The position numbers and the translations under genes were made by a program. Source: JBBSDV01 sp038240335 (GTDB lineage: Bacteria > Chloroflexota > Dehalococcoidia > DSTF01 > JACRBR01). From it: a DNA stretch of 17,764 bases. Numbering within the stretch: the stretch's first letter is position 1; each line of letters opens with the position of its first letter. The notes below the pieces were generated by a model. That model was not told the DNA's origin. It worked only from the letters and a program-made list of their open reading frames with translations, and did not search any database. Positions 7,640-14,496 of this stretch are shown one piece after another. The DNA is taken from contig JBBSDV010000046.1 of assembly GCA_038240335.1 (NCBI GenBank), positions 1-17,764 of the forward strand, written 5' to 3'.

Positions 7640-8235
7640 GAGCTCCGCACCAGCGAGAGGAACTCGGAGCGCGTGACTTCGTTCTTGCGAAAGGTGCCGC
7701 GCGTCGCCGACGTGATCATCCGGCTGCCCGGCTTCTTGATGCCCCGTTGCGTCATGCAGAGGTGCTCCGCCTCGATCACAACTGCGACGCCGTCCGGATG
7801 CAGCGTGTCCATCAGCGCGTCCGCTACTTGCGATGTCAGCCGTTCCTGCAGCTGCGGTCGCCGCGCGTATCCCTCGACCAGCCGCGCAAGCTTGCTGATG
7901 CCGACAACGCGGCCTTCGGGGATGTACCCAACGGCCGCCTTTCCGTGAAACGGCATGAAATGATGCTCGCACACGCTGTAGAACGGGATGTCGCGCAGGA
8001 TCACCATTTCGTCGTGCGAGGCGTCGAAGCCGACCTTGAGGTAATCGGTTGGGTCGATCCGCAGCCCTTCGAAGAGCTCCGCATACATCCGCGCGACGCG
8101 CGCCGGTGTGTCTCGTAAACCCTCGCGCAGCGGATCTTCTCCGAGTGCTTCGATGATCTCCAGCATCGCTCGCTCGATGCGTGGGCCATCGACGGCGGCG
8201 AGTGCCATCGGGTCGTCAATCTGCTCGATCGTCAT
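7636..8235 (-). CDS. folE: GTP cyclohydrolase I
   Basis: A 199-residue GTP cyclohydrolase I, which opens the GTP imidazole ring to give 7,8-dihydroneopterin triphosphate, the first step towards tetrahydrofolate, biopterin-type cofactors and 7-deazaguanines. The zinc site is intact: Cys89 and His92 in FYSVCEHHFMPF, and Cys160 in AEHLCMTQRGIKKPGS. RRPQLQERLT (125-134) and SRMITSATRG complete the substrate-binding signature. Length matches compact bacterial FolE. No folB, folK, folP or queD is adjacent; instead it leads an operon with an acyltransferase and a glycosyltransferase. ATG 8235 has no Shine-Dalgarno sequence. TACCCT ends exactly 6 nt before it, which would fit a leaderless transcript (inference). 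Confidence 0.96.
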   Translation of the reverse strand: MTIEQIDDPMALAAVDGPRIERAMLEIIEALGEDPLREGLRDTPARVARMYAELFEGLRIDPTDYLKVGFDASHDEMVILRDIPFYSVCEHHFMPFHGKAAVGYIPEGRVVGISKLARLVEGYARRPQLQERLTSQVADALMDTLHPDGVAVVIEAEHLCMTQRGIKKPGSRMITSATRGTFRKNEVTRSEFLSLVRSS

Positions 8236-8241
8236 GAAATA

Positions 8242-8247
8242 AGGGTA
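8242..8247 (-). promoter_or_regulatory. Possible -10 box for leaderless folE
   Basis: TACCCT on the minus strand fits the TANNNT pattern and is separated from the folE ATG (8235) by 6 nt, the spacing seen where transcription begins at the start codon. No Shine-Dalgarno sequence competes. No matching -35 box is evident, and a six-base pattern with four free or near-free positions can occur by chance. Confidence 0.3.
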
Positions 8248-8272
8248 CCGTTCGGCTCAAGAATCGTCCTGT

Positions 8273-8325
8273 AGTACACGAAATTGTACTGTGTCCCTCC
8301 GAAAGAGGGAAGCTACGGGACACAG
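8273..8325. repeat. Cluster of overlapping inverted repeats between folE and the metallohydrolase
   Basis: Three stems can form. AGTACA (8273-8278) pairs with TGTACT (8285-8290) over a 6-nt loop. TCCCTC (8294-8299) pairs with GAGGGA (8305-8310) over CGAAA. CTGTGTCCC (8289-8297) pairs with GGGACACAG (8317-8325). The last stem shares bases with both others, so it cannot form together with them in full. The cluster lies in the 134-bp divergent region and could be a set of operators or, if transcribed, a two-state RNA. Neither role is proven by the sequence. Confidence 0.6.
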
Positions 8326-8357
8326 CAGCGTACCTCCCGCGACCCGCGCGCTCTCGT

Positions 8358-8363
8358 TAACCT
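8358..8363 (+). promoter_or_regulatory. Possible -10 box for leaderless metallohydrolase gene
   Basis: TAACCT fits TANNNT and is exactly 6 nt before ATG 8370, mirroring the arrangement in front of the divergent folE. No Shine-Dalgarno sequence precedes the ATG and no -35 box is evident. The call is weak on its own; the matched spacing on both sides of one divergent region is what makes it worth listing. Confidence 0.3.
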
Positions 8364-8369
8364 GCTCCT

Positions 8370-10517
8370 ATGGTTGAACCCACGCAGACTGAACCGACAC
8401 TGCGCACGCTAGCTGCATTCCTTCGCGATGGCGCGCCGCTCACCTCCGCGCTCGCTGCGCGCCTGATCGCGCTCGACACGGGGCGACACCCCACGCTGAC
8501 CGAGTTGCGTCTCGCGCTCGGTACCGATCTCGATATCACGCGCATCGGTGAGGCGGCGCAGTCGGCATGGCCGCTGCATCGCGACGAGCCGGCCGATCGC
8601 GAGCTTGCCGCGGTCCTCGACGCCATGTACCGGGCGATCACGTCGAGCCGGATGATTCGCGTGGACGTCGACACCGATGCCGTGGCCGCGAGCCGCACGC
8701 CCGGCGTCATCGTCCTCCGCGACGAGGAGCATCTCGTCTTCCACGCGTTCGTGGATAATCGCACCGGTGCCGTCATCCAGTTCTCGGCCGAAGCGCACGG
8801 CGAGGGCGTGGGCGGCTTCGTCGAGGCGGAACGGACGGGCTCGGCGCTCTTCGACGCCGGCGCGATGCACCCCGGCTCCTACCTGCTGCCCGTGCTGCTC
8901 GTCGCCGATGGCCGGCCGGCCACCGTCGACGTGCCGATTGATTGCAAGCCATCGGGTGTGCTGCGCGTTCGCATCGTCGATGACGAGACGGGCGAACGAA
9001 TCGCCGCGCGCGTGTACCTCCGCGACGCTGTTGGCCCGACCTGGCCAGCGGGCACGCCGATCCGCGTCGATGTGCACGGCAACACCTGGTTCCATGCCGA
9101 CGGCTCGTTTGAGGCGCGAATCAGCGGCAAGGCCGCGATGCGCATCGTTCGCGGTATCGAGTACGAAGCAGCGGACATCGACGTCGTCGTCGGCGCGGAC
9201 CGCGACGTAGAGACCACCGTGCGCCTCAAACGCTGGTCGCACATGGCCGCAGACGGCTGGTACAGCGGCGACGTCCACGTCCATCTGCATTACGGCGGCG
9301 AGTACGAGCTCACGGCCGCCGATGCGAGCCTCGCGCAGCGCGCCGAAGACGTGCACTTCCTCAACATGATGGTGGCGAACCAGGAGAGCGGTTGGGTGCA
9401 CGACCGCGAGCATTTCACCGGCACGGACTCGGAACTGAGCGACACCGCCCACGTCCTGCGGTGGGGCGAGGAGTATCGAAACAACCTGTACGGCCACATG
9501 TGTCTCTTCGGCATCGATGCGCTCGTGCCGCCGATCTACAGCGGCTTCCGTGGCAGTGAGCACCGCCACGATCTGCCCGCCAACGCCGACGCGGCGGCGC
9601 AGGCCCGCGCCGCCGGCGGCACGATTAGCTACGCGCATCCGATGTTCGAGAGCATCGAACTCGATCGTGTCTTCGCCGAATCGCACACCGTCGAGGCGAA
9701 GGAGTTGCCCGTCGATGCCGCGCTCGGCCACGTCGACGCCGTCGATGTGATGTCGTACCCGGGCCACAAGCTCGAGTCAGCAAAGCTGTGGTATCACCTG
9801 CTGAACTGCGGGATACGCCTCGCGGCGAACGCCGGCACCGACACCTTCATGAACTGCGCCGATCAGGACGAGTTCAGCAACCCGCCCGCCGCCGATCGAG
9901 TCTTCGTCCGCGTCGATGGCGAATTCACGACGCAGTCCTGGTGCGAGGGCGTGCGCCAGGGCCGCACATTCGTCACGAATGCCCCGATGCTGCACCTCGA
10001 AGCTATAGCCGGCCGCGACGACGCCGTCTACACGATCGGCGACGAGATTGTAGCCGCGGTCGGCGACCTCGTGCGCGTCACGGCCGAAGCTGGATCTCAC
10101 GTCCCGATGCAGCGTATCGACCTCATTGTCAACGGCGCCGTCGTCGCAAGCGAGCCTGCCGGTCGCGGTGGCGACCATGCCCTGTTGCATCACACCATCA
10201 CGATCACCGAAAGTTGCTGGCTCGCCGTGCGAGTGACAGGCGCGCCGCACAACCTCGTCCTCGACCCCGAAGGCAACATCGCCGGCCAGCCCGAGGGCGT
10301 CTTCGCCCACACGAGCCCGATTTACATCACCGTCGGCACGGCGACTCTTGGGGTCCGAGATTCCGCCGCATACTTCGTCGATTGGATCGACCGTCTGATC
10401 GCCATGTCTGCCGAAGCCGGCCGCTACCCCTCTGAGGTCGAGCGCGACCAAGTAGTCGCCCTGTTCCGTCGCGGGCAAGAGTACTACCGCGCCATCGTCG
10501 AGCGTTCGACGAGCTAG
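8370..10517 (+). CDS. CehA/McbA-family metallohydrolase
   Basis: A 715-residue protein whose central part matches the CehA/McbA metallohydrolases, a PHP-like amidohydrolase group that includes carbaryl-hydrolysing enzymes. The metal-site motif DVHVHLH lies at residues 301-307 in GWYSGDVHVHLHYGG. SYAHP (His423) and NAGTDTF (Asp491) supply further likely metal ligands. Residues 1-290 hold a non-catalytic, beta-rich region with a carboxypeptidase-regulatory-like segment around VLRVRIVDDETGERIAARVYLRD. Residues after about 520 look like another beta-domain. I see no signal peptide, so the enzyme is probably cytoplasmic. Natural substrate is unknown; pesticide hydrolysis should not be assumed. It is single, divergent from folE, and its expression may share the intergenic repeats. 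ATG 8370 is the only start close to the region of coding character. Confidence 0.8.
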   Translation: MVEPTQTEPTLRTLAAFLRDGAPLTSALAARLIALDTGRHPTLTELRLALGTDLDITRIGEAAQSAWPLHRDEPADRELAAVLDAMYRAITSSRMIRVDVDTDAVAASRTPGVIVLRDEEHLVFHAFVDNRTGAVIQFSAEAHGEGVGGFVEAERTGSALFDAGAMHPGSYLLPVLLVADGRPATVDVPIDCKPSGVLRVRIVDDETGERIAARVYLRDAVGPTWPAGTPIRVDVHGNTWFHADGSFEARISGKAAMRIVRGIEYEAADIDVVVGADRDVETTVRLKRWSHMAADGWYSGDVHVHLHYGGEYELTAADASLAQRAEDVHFLNMMVANQESGWVHDREHFTGTDSELSDTAHVLRWGEEYRNNLYGHMCLFGIDALVPPIYSGFRGSEHRHDLPANADAAAQARAAGGTISYAHPMFESIELDRVFAESHTVEAKELPVDAALGHVDAVDVMSYPGHKLESAKLWYHLLNCGIRLAANAGTDTFMNCADQDEFSNPPAADRVFVRVDGEFTTQSWCEGVRQGRTFVTNAPMLHLEAIAGRDDAVYTIGDEIVAAVGDLVRVTAEAGSHVPMQRIDLIVNGAVVASEPAGRGGDHALLHHTITITESCWLAVRVTGAPHNLVLDPEGNIAGQPEGVFAHTSPIYITVGTATLGVRDSAAYFVDWIDRLIAMSAEAGRYPSEVERDQVVALFRRGQEYYRAIVERSTS

Positions 10518-10647
10518 CGTCGGGCTAGCCCACGTCATCAGATGCCAATGGATCGTGTGACGCGGTTGCCTCGATTCGCAACGCGCCGAACCGAGGCGGC
10601 GGTGTGGAGGGCGCATCTCTCTGACGCCTGCTCGCAGTGGAAACGGG

Positions 10648-10679
10648 CCCGCAGGGTTGTCTCCCGCGAGGGATTTTTT
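10648..10679 (+). terminator. Likely intrinsic terminator after the metallohydrolase gene
   Basis: CGC (10650-10652) and GGG (10654-10656) pair with CCC (10663-10665) and GCG (10666-10668), with one bulged A. An alternative is TCCC-GCGA-GGGA (10662-10673), a short stem with a GNRA loop. Six Ts follow at 10674-10679. It lies about 130 nt beyond the metallohydrolase stop. The stem is modest, so the T-run is the main support. Confidence 0.45.
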
Positions 10680-10710
10680 AACCATATCCGCGTACGCGCG
10701 AGTCGAAGAC

Positions 10711-10735
10711 GCGCCGCGGAGAGCGGGCGCGGCGC
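10711..10735. terminator. Strong GC hairpin in the convergent region after cdsA
   Basis: GCGCCGCG (10711-10718) pairs perfectly with CGCGGCGC (10728-10735) across a 9-nt loop. It sits 31 bases beyond the cdsA stop (10766) on the minus strand. No T-run follows on either strand, so it may stop or stabilise the end of the long ribosomal operon transcript without being a classical intrinsic terminator. Confidence 0.35.
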
Positions 10736-10765
10736 AACGACAACCCAGCCATGTCCAAATATTCG

Positions 10766-11575
10766 CTACAACGCGAACGCGTACACCAGCGCGCACACAA
10801 AGAGCAGCGAGTCCAGCCGATCGAGGACGCCGCCGTGGCCGGGGATGAGGCTGCTCGCGTCCTTGATGTCCATCGCGCGCTTGATCGCCGACTCGGTGAG
10901 GTCGCCCGCCGCCGCGGCGATCGGCAGCAGCGCGGCGAGCAACGACACGCGCCACGGCTCGATGCCGAGATCGAATGCAGAGTGCACCGCGATCACCGCG
11001 ATCACGCCGGCGATCCAGCCGCCGGCGAACCCCTCGATCGTCTTCTTCGGGCTGATCCGCGGCGCCAGCGGGTGCTTCCCGAACCTCCTGCCGACGAAGT
11101 ACGCGGCCGTGTCGACCGCGAAGGTGCTGAGCACGGCGAGATATATCCACGAGCGACCGTCGAAAGTAACATCGCGCAACAGGACGAAGAAGCTGCCAAG
11201 GAGCCCGATCCAGGCGATGCCGCCGAGCGCCCAAACCGCATCCGCCGCGGCGCCATCCTCGGTCGGGCTGAACGCGACGGCAATCAGCGGCAGCACGAGC
11301 GCCGCGGCGATCCATGCCAGCCACTCGTATCGCCCAACGTGCGCGCCCACGGCGATTCCGGCGACAAGTACCGCGATCAGCACGCAGACCGGATCGAGCC
11401 AGTCCCGGCGCGCGTGCTGAAACTCGAACGACGCGACGGCCAGCGCGGCTGCAACAGCGGCCACGTACCAGATGCCGCCGACGAAGATCAGGAGCAGAAT
11501 GATTGGCACGCCGATGGCTGCGCTTAGGATGCGTTGCGCTAACACGAACCGGTCACGTCGATGGCGCGGAGCCAT
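10766..11575 (-). CDS. cdsA: Phosphatidate cytidylyltransferase (CDP-diglyceride synthase)
   Basis: A 269-residue integral membrane enzyme that makes CDP-diacylglycerol from phosphatidic acid and CTP, the branch point of phospholipid synthesis. About eight hydrophobic helices are visible. SPKKTIEGFAGG is conserved in the family. Near the C-terminus, SAIKRAMDIKDASSLIPGHG followed by GVLDR matches the CDP-diglyceride synthase signature in full. I choose ATG 11575, which overlaps the uppS end by 23 bases and gives the normal family N-terminus; GTG 11545, just beyond the uppS stop, is an alternative. The longer frame upstream is a shadow of uppS. It ends the rpsB operon here: the usual next genes (dxr, rseP) are absent and the neighbour is convergent. 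Confidence 0.93.
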   Translation of the reverse strand: MAPRHRRDRFVLAQRILSAAIGVPIILLLIFVGGIWYVAAVAAALAVASFEFQHARRDWLDPVCVLIAVLVAGIAVGAHVGRYEWLAWIAAALVLPLIAVAFSPTEDGAAADAVWALGGIAWIGLLGSFFVLLRDVTFDGRSWIYLAVLSTFAVDTAAYFVGRRFGKHPLAPRISPKKTIEGFAGGWIAGVIAVIAVHSAFDLGIEPWRVSLLAALLPIAAAAGDLTESAIKRAMDIKDASSLIPGHGGVLDRLDSLLFVCALVYAFAL

Positions 11576-12443
11576 TCGTCGGGAGCGAGTTATTGCGGGC
11601 GGGTATCGCGCCGTATCTGCGATCGCGTCCCGCATAGGCGTCCAGTGCACGGTCGATCTCCGTCTCATCGAAGGCGGGCCAATACGCCGGCGTCGAGTAG
11701 AACTCGGCATAGGCCGACTGCCACAACAGGAAGTTCGAGAGCCGCATCTCGCCGGCCGTTCGGATAACGAGATCGGGGTCACCGATCGAGGCGGTGTACA
11801 GGTAGGAGGCAAAGACGCGCTCGTCGATCTCCTCGGGGCGCAATCCCGCGGCCGCGATGCGTCGCGTCGCCTCTACGATCTCGGCGCGCCCGCCGTAGCT
11901 GAAGGCGAGCGCAACGGTCATCCGCGTGTTCCCACGCGTCAACTCGACGGCTCGCTCGACCTCGGATCGAATCTTCGGGTCGAGCGCCTCCAGGCTGCCG
12001 ATGTGGATCAGCCGAACGCCGTTTTCATGCAGTTCTTTCAACTCGTTCTTGATGAAGCGCGGGATGAGGCGGATCAACGCGCTCACTTCCGTGCGGGGAC
12101 GGCTCCAGTTCTCGGTCGAGAACGCATACAACGTGAGCGCGCCGATCCCGCGCTCGCCGGCGGCGCGGATCACGCGTCGAATGTTCTCGGCACCCGAGCG
12201 ATGCCCCTTTTGGCGCGACAGGCCGCGTTCCTTCGCCCAGCGTCCGTTGCCATCCATGATGATCGCGACGTGCCGCGGGATCGGCCGCTTCGCCGCGGGG
12301 ATTGACGGATGAGCATCGGGAGCCGCGAGGCCGGCGCCGTTCGCTGCATGGGTTGGGCCGCCAACATGCGCGCCATTCGTTGGCGCCACTCCGTTTGTGG
12401 CAGCGGCTCCGTTCGCACTCGGCTTGCGCTTCCTGGTTAACAC
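11553..12443 (-). CDS. uppS: Isoprenyl transferase (undecaprenyl diphosphate synthase family)
   Basis: A cis-prenyltransferase that elongates farnesyl diphosphate to the C55 lipid carrier used in cell-wall and glycan export. RHVAIIMDGNGRWAKERGL includes the catalytic aspartate (Asp64 from the chosen start). TLYAFSTENWSRP and RTAGEMRLSNFLLWQSAYAE are also family signatures. The core begins near residue 54; the preceding 50 residues are an Ala/Asn/Gly-rich tail with repeated TNG and NGA units, unusual for UppS (normally about 240-250 residues). Start choice is uncertain. GTG 12443 gives 296 residues; TTG 12491 is further upstream, and GTG 12389 is also possible. No strong ribosome-binding site decides it. 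A shorter TNG-containing tail also closes the protein. It lies 88 bp after frr and overlaps cdsA. Confidence 0.9.
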   Translation of the reverse strand: MLTRKRKPSANGAAATNGVAPTNGAHVGGPTHAANGAGLAAPDAHPSIPAAKRPIPRHVAIIMDGNGRWAKERGLSRQKGHRSGAENIRRVIRAAGERGIGALTLYAFSTENWSRPRTEVSALIRLIPRFIKNELKELHENGVRLIHIGSLEALDPKIRSEVERAVELTRGNTRMTVALAFSYGGRAEIVEATRRIAAAGLRPEEIDERVFASYLYTASIGDPDLVIRTAGEMRLSNFLLWQSAYAEFYSTPAYWPAFDETEIDRALDAYAGRDRRYGAIPARNNSLPTNGSAPST

Positions 12444-12531
12444 TCTCGGTCTTACATCCTTGCGCGTTGAGGGATAGCGTTGACATCTCAAGTCCCCAAC
12501 GGCCGAGGCTGAGGACGTCCCGGCGCGCCTT

Positions 12532-13089
12532 TTACACCTCGAGCAGCTCTTTTTCCTTCGTCTGGCCGTGATGATCGACCTCGGCGACGTACTTGTCGGT
12601 GATCTTCTGCAGTCGGGCCTGCGCGCCGCGCTCGTCGTCGTCGGTGATCGTCTTGTCGTGCTGCAGCTTGCGCAATGCATCGAGTGAATCGCGTCGCACG
12701 TTTCGCACGGCGATGCGCGCATCCTCAGATTTCTTGTGAACCAGCTTGACGAACTCCTTCCGCCGGTCCTCGGTGAGCGCCGGGATTAGGAGGCGGATGA
12801 TATTGCCGTCGTTCGTCGGCGTCAGACCCAGATCCGACTTCTGGATCGCCTTCTCGATCGTCCCCAGCTGCGTCTTGTCCCACGGCTGGATCGTGATCAG
12901 CCGCGGCTCCGGCGCATTGATCGTCGCCAGCTGGTTGAGCGGCGTCGGCGTGCCGTAGTAGTCGACCTTCATCGCCTCGACGAGCGACGGGCGCGCGCGC
13001 CCCGTGCGCACCGTGTCGAGATCGCGGTCGAGCGCACCGACGGCGCTCTTCATGCGCTGTTCGGCATCGTGGAGCGTGTCATCGATCAT
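12532..13089 (-). CDS. frr: Ribosome recycling factor
   Basis: A 185-residue ribosome recycling factor, which with EF-G splits post-termination ribosomes so that subunits can be reused. RTGRARPSLVEAMKVDYYG, GTPTPLNQLATINAPEPR and LTEDRRKEFVKLVHKKSEDA are unmistakable family segments, and RRDSLDALRKL with ITDKYVAEVDHHGQTKEKEL forms the end of the three-helix bundle. Length equals the family norm. ATG 13089 has GGAGGA upstream, with a slightly long spacer of 11 nt. It follows pyrH by 76 nt in the standard operon order. Confidence 0.97.
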   Translation of the reverse strand: MIDDTLHDAEQRMKSAVGALDRDLDTVRTGRARPSLVEAMKVDYYGTPTPLNQLATINAPEPRLITIQPWDKTQLGTIEKAIQKSDLGLTPTNDGNIIRLLIPALTEDRRKEFVKLVHKKSEDARIAVRNVRRDSLDALRKLQHDKTITDDDERGAQARLQKITDKYVAEVDHHGQTKEKELLEV

Positions 13090-13165
13090 GCGGCGGCTGT
13101 TCCTCCAAACGGCTCATAGTACATCGTGCTGCCCGGCAATACGCGGCCGCACAGCATAGGCTCGT

Positions 13166-13915
13166 CTACACGCGAACTTCGTCGAGCAGCGACTCGCTTG
13201 CGTCGACCCTCGTTCCGATTTCACCGCCGCGCGCAGCCTCGATAATACCGCCGGGTGAGCCGACGTCGAACACGATAATCGGCAGGTCGTTCTCCATGCA
13301 GAGCGATAACGCCGTGCTGTCCATCACCTGCAGACGGCGGCTGAGCGCATCCATATAGGAGAGCGTCGAGAAGCGACGTGCGTCCGGCATCTTGCGCGGG
13401 TCAGCATCGTACACACCATCCACGCGGTTCTTCGCGATCAGCAGGATGTCGGCGTCGATCTCAATCGCCCGCAGCGCCGCCGCCGTGTCGGTCGTCATGT
13501 ACGGATTCCCCGTGCCGGCGGCGAAGATCACCACGCGCTGCTTCTCGAGATGCCGAAGGGCGCGGCGCCGAATGTACGGCTCGGCGACCTGCGGGATCGG
13601 AATCGCCGTCTGCGTGCGTACCTCGCCGCCAACCTGCTCGATGGCGTCCTGCAGCGCGAGAGCGCTGATCACCGTCGCGAGCATGCCGGCGTAGTCCGCC
13701 GTCGCGCGATCCATGCCGTTCTGGCTCGCCTCGGCGCCCCGCCAGAAGTTGCCGCCGCCGACGACGACCGCGACTTCGATCCCCATGTCGGCGACCGACT
13801 TGATCTGGGTCGCGATGCCGCGCACCGTCGTTGGGTCGATGCCGTACGCGGCGTCACCCATAAGGGCCTCGCCGCTGACCTTGAGCAGGATGCGCTTGTA
13901 GGGGCGTTCGCCCAT
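13166..13915 (-). CDS. pyrH: Uridylate kinase (UMP kinase)
   Basis: A 249-residue amino-acid-kinase-fold UMP kinase, which phosphorylates UMP to UDP in pyrimidine nucleotide synthesis and works as a hexamer in the cytoplasm. RILLKVSGEALMG at the N-terminus, VVVGGGNFWRG, and the ATYADYAGMLATV-like region (here DRATADYAGMLATVISALAL) are typical. PYMTTDTAAALRAIEIDADI and NRVDGVYDADPRK complete the signature. ATG 13915 is preceded by AGGAG, which overlaps the tsf stop codon; the genes are 10 nt apart and clearly co-translated. Length and motifs are ordinary. Confidence 0.97.
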   Translation of the reverse strand: MGERPYKRILLKVSGEALMGDAAYGIDPTTVRGIATQIKSVADMGIEVAVVVGGGNFWRGAEASQNGMDRATADYAGMLATVISALALQDAIEQVGGEVRTQTAIPIPQVAEPYIRRRALRHLEKQRVVIFAAGTGNPYMTTDTAAALRAIEIDADILLIAKNRVDGVYDADPRKMPDARRFSTLSYMDALSRRLQVMDSTALSLCMENDLPIIVFDVGSPGGIIEAARGGEIGTRVDASESLLDEVRV

Positions 13916-13925
13916 CGACGGGCTC

Positions 13926-14435
13926 CTACTGGCCGAGTTCGTATCGCGTGAACCGGCGGATGCGGATGTTCTCGCCGGTCTGGGCGATCGCTTCTTTGAC
14001 CAACTGCTCGATCGTCCGCGAGCTGTCCTTGATGAAGCTCTGCTTCATCAGCACCGTCTCTTCCGGCAGGCCTTCTGCGTTCTCCGGAAGCTCATCCTCG
14101 CGAATCGCCAGCGTCGTCGGGATGCCGGCGATCTGGAGCGCGACATCATGGCAGAGCGTCTTGAAGATGTCGTTGCGCGCCACGAAGTCCGTCTCGCAGT
14201 TAATCTCGACCAACACGCCGATTCGGCCGCCTGCGTGAATATACGACTCGACCATGCCCTGGCCGGTCTCGCGATCAGACTTCTTGTCTGCGCTCGCGAT
14301 GCCCTTCTCGCGCAGGATCTTCACCGCTTTGTCGACGTCGCCGCCGGACTCATCAAGCGCGCGCTTGCAATCCATCACGCCCGCGCTCGTCATCTCGCGC
14401 AGTCGCTTGACGTCTTCGGCTGTTGCTGCAGGCAC
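13926..14435 (-). CDS. tsf: Translation elongation factor Ts (short form)
   Basis: A 169-residue EF-Ts, the nucleotide-exchange factor for EF-Tu. The N-terminal UBA-like domain has VKRLREMTSAGVMDCKRAL, the EF-Tu-contacting signature; HAGGRIGVLVEINCETDFVA is the second signature, in the core domain. The protein is far shorter than E. coli EF-Ts (283 residues), keeping one core subdomain and losing the coiled-coil extension. That compact form is found in groups such as Chloroflexota and Thermus. The start is GTG 14435, with AAGGA 7 nt upstream giving MPAATAEDV. It is second in the operon, 61 nt after rpsB. Confidence 0.96.
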   Translation of the reverse strand: MPAATAEDVKRLREMTSAGVMDCKRALDESGGDVDKAVKILREKGIASADKKSDRETGQGMVESYIHAGGRIGVLVEINCETDFVARNDIFKTLCHDVALQIAGIPTTLAIREDELPENAEGLPEETVLMKQSFIKDSSRTIEQLVKEAIAQTGENIRIRRFTRYELGQ

Positions 14436-14496
14436 GTACTGTTCCTTCCGCTGGATCTATCGACGTAGAGGGTGTCCGCACGATGCCGCACCTGAG

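Noticed and set aside
7640..7972. A 111-residue N-terminal extension of the acetyltransferase.
   Set aside because: It lies wholly within folE in another frame, is Arg/Ala/Gly-rich, and the GTGA overlap with folE gives a natural start.
8289..8325. A T-box or tetrahydrofolate riboswitch upstream of folE or the metallohydrolase.
   Set aside because: The T-box conserved block (AGGGTGGNACCGCG-like) and the THF aptamer core are both absent; only simple overlapping inverted repeats remain.
8409..9767. A 452-residue minus-strand frame within the metallohydrolase gene.
   Set aside because: It is antisense to a gene with clear family motifs, and its composition (Arg/Asp/Val/His-rich) shows no domain.
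9777..11324. A 515-residue minus-strand frame spanning the metallohydrolase end and cdsA.
   Set aside because: It covers two well-supported genes in other frames and its sequence lacks any family signal.
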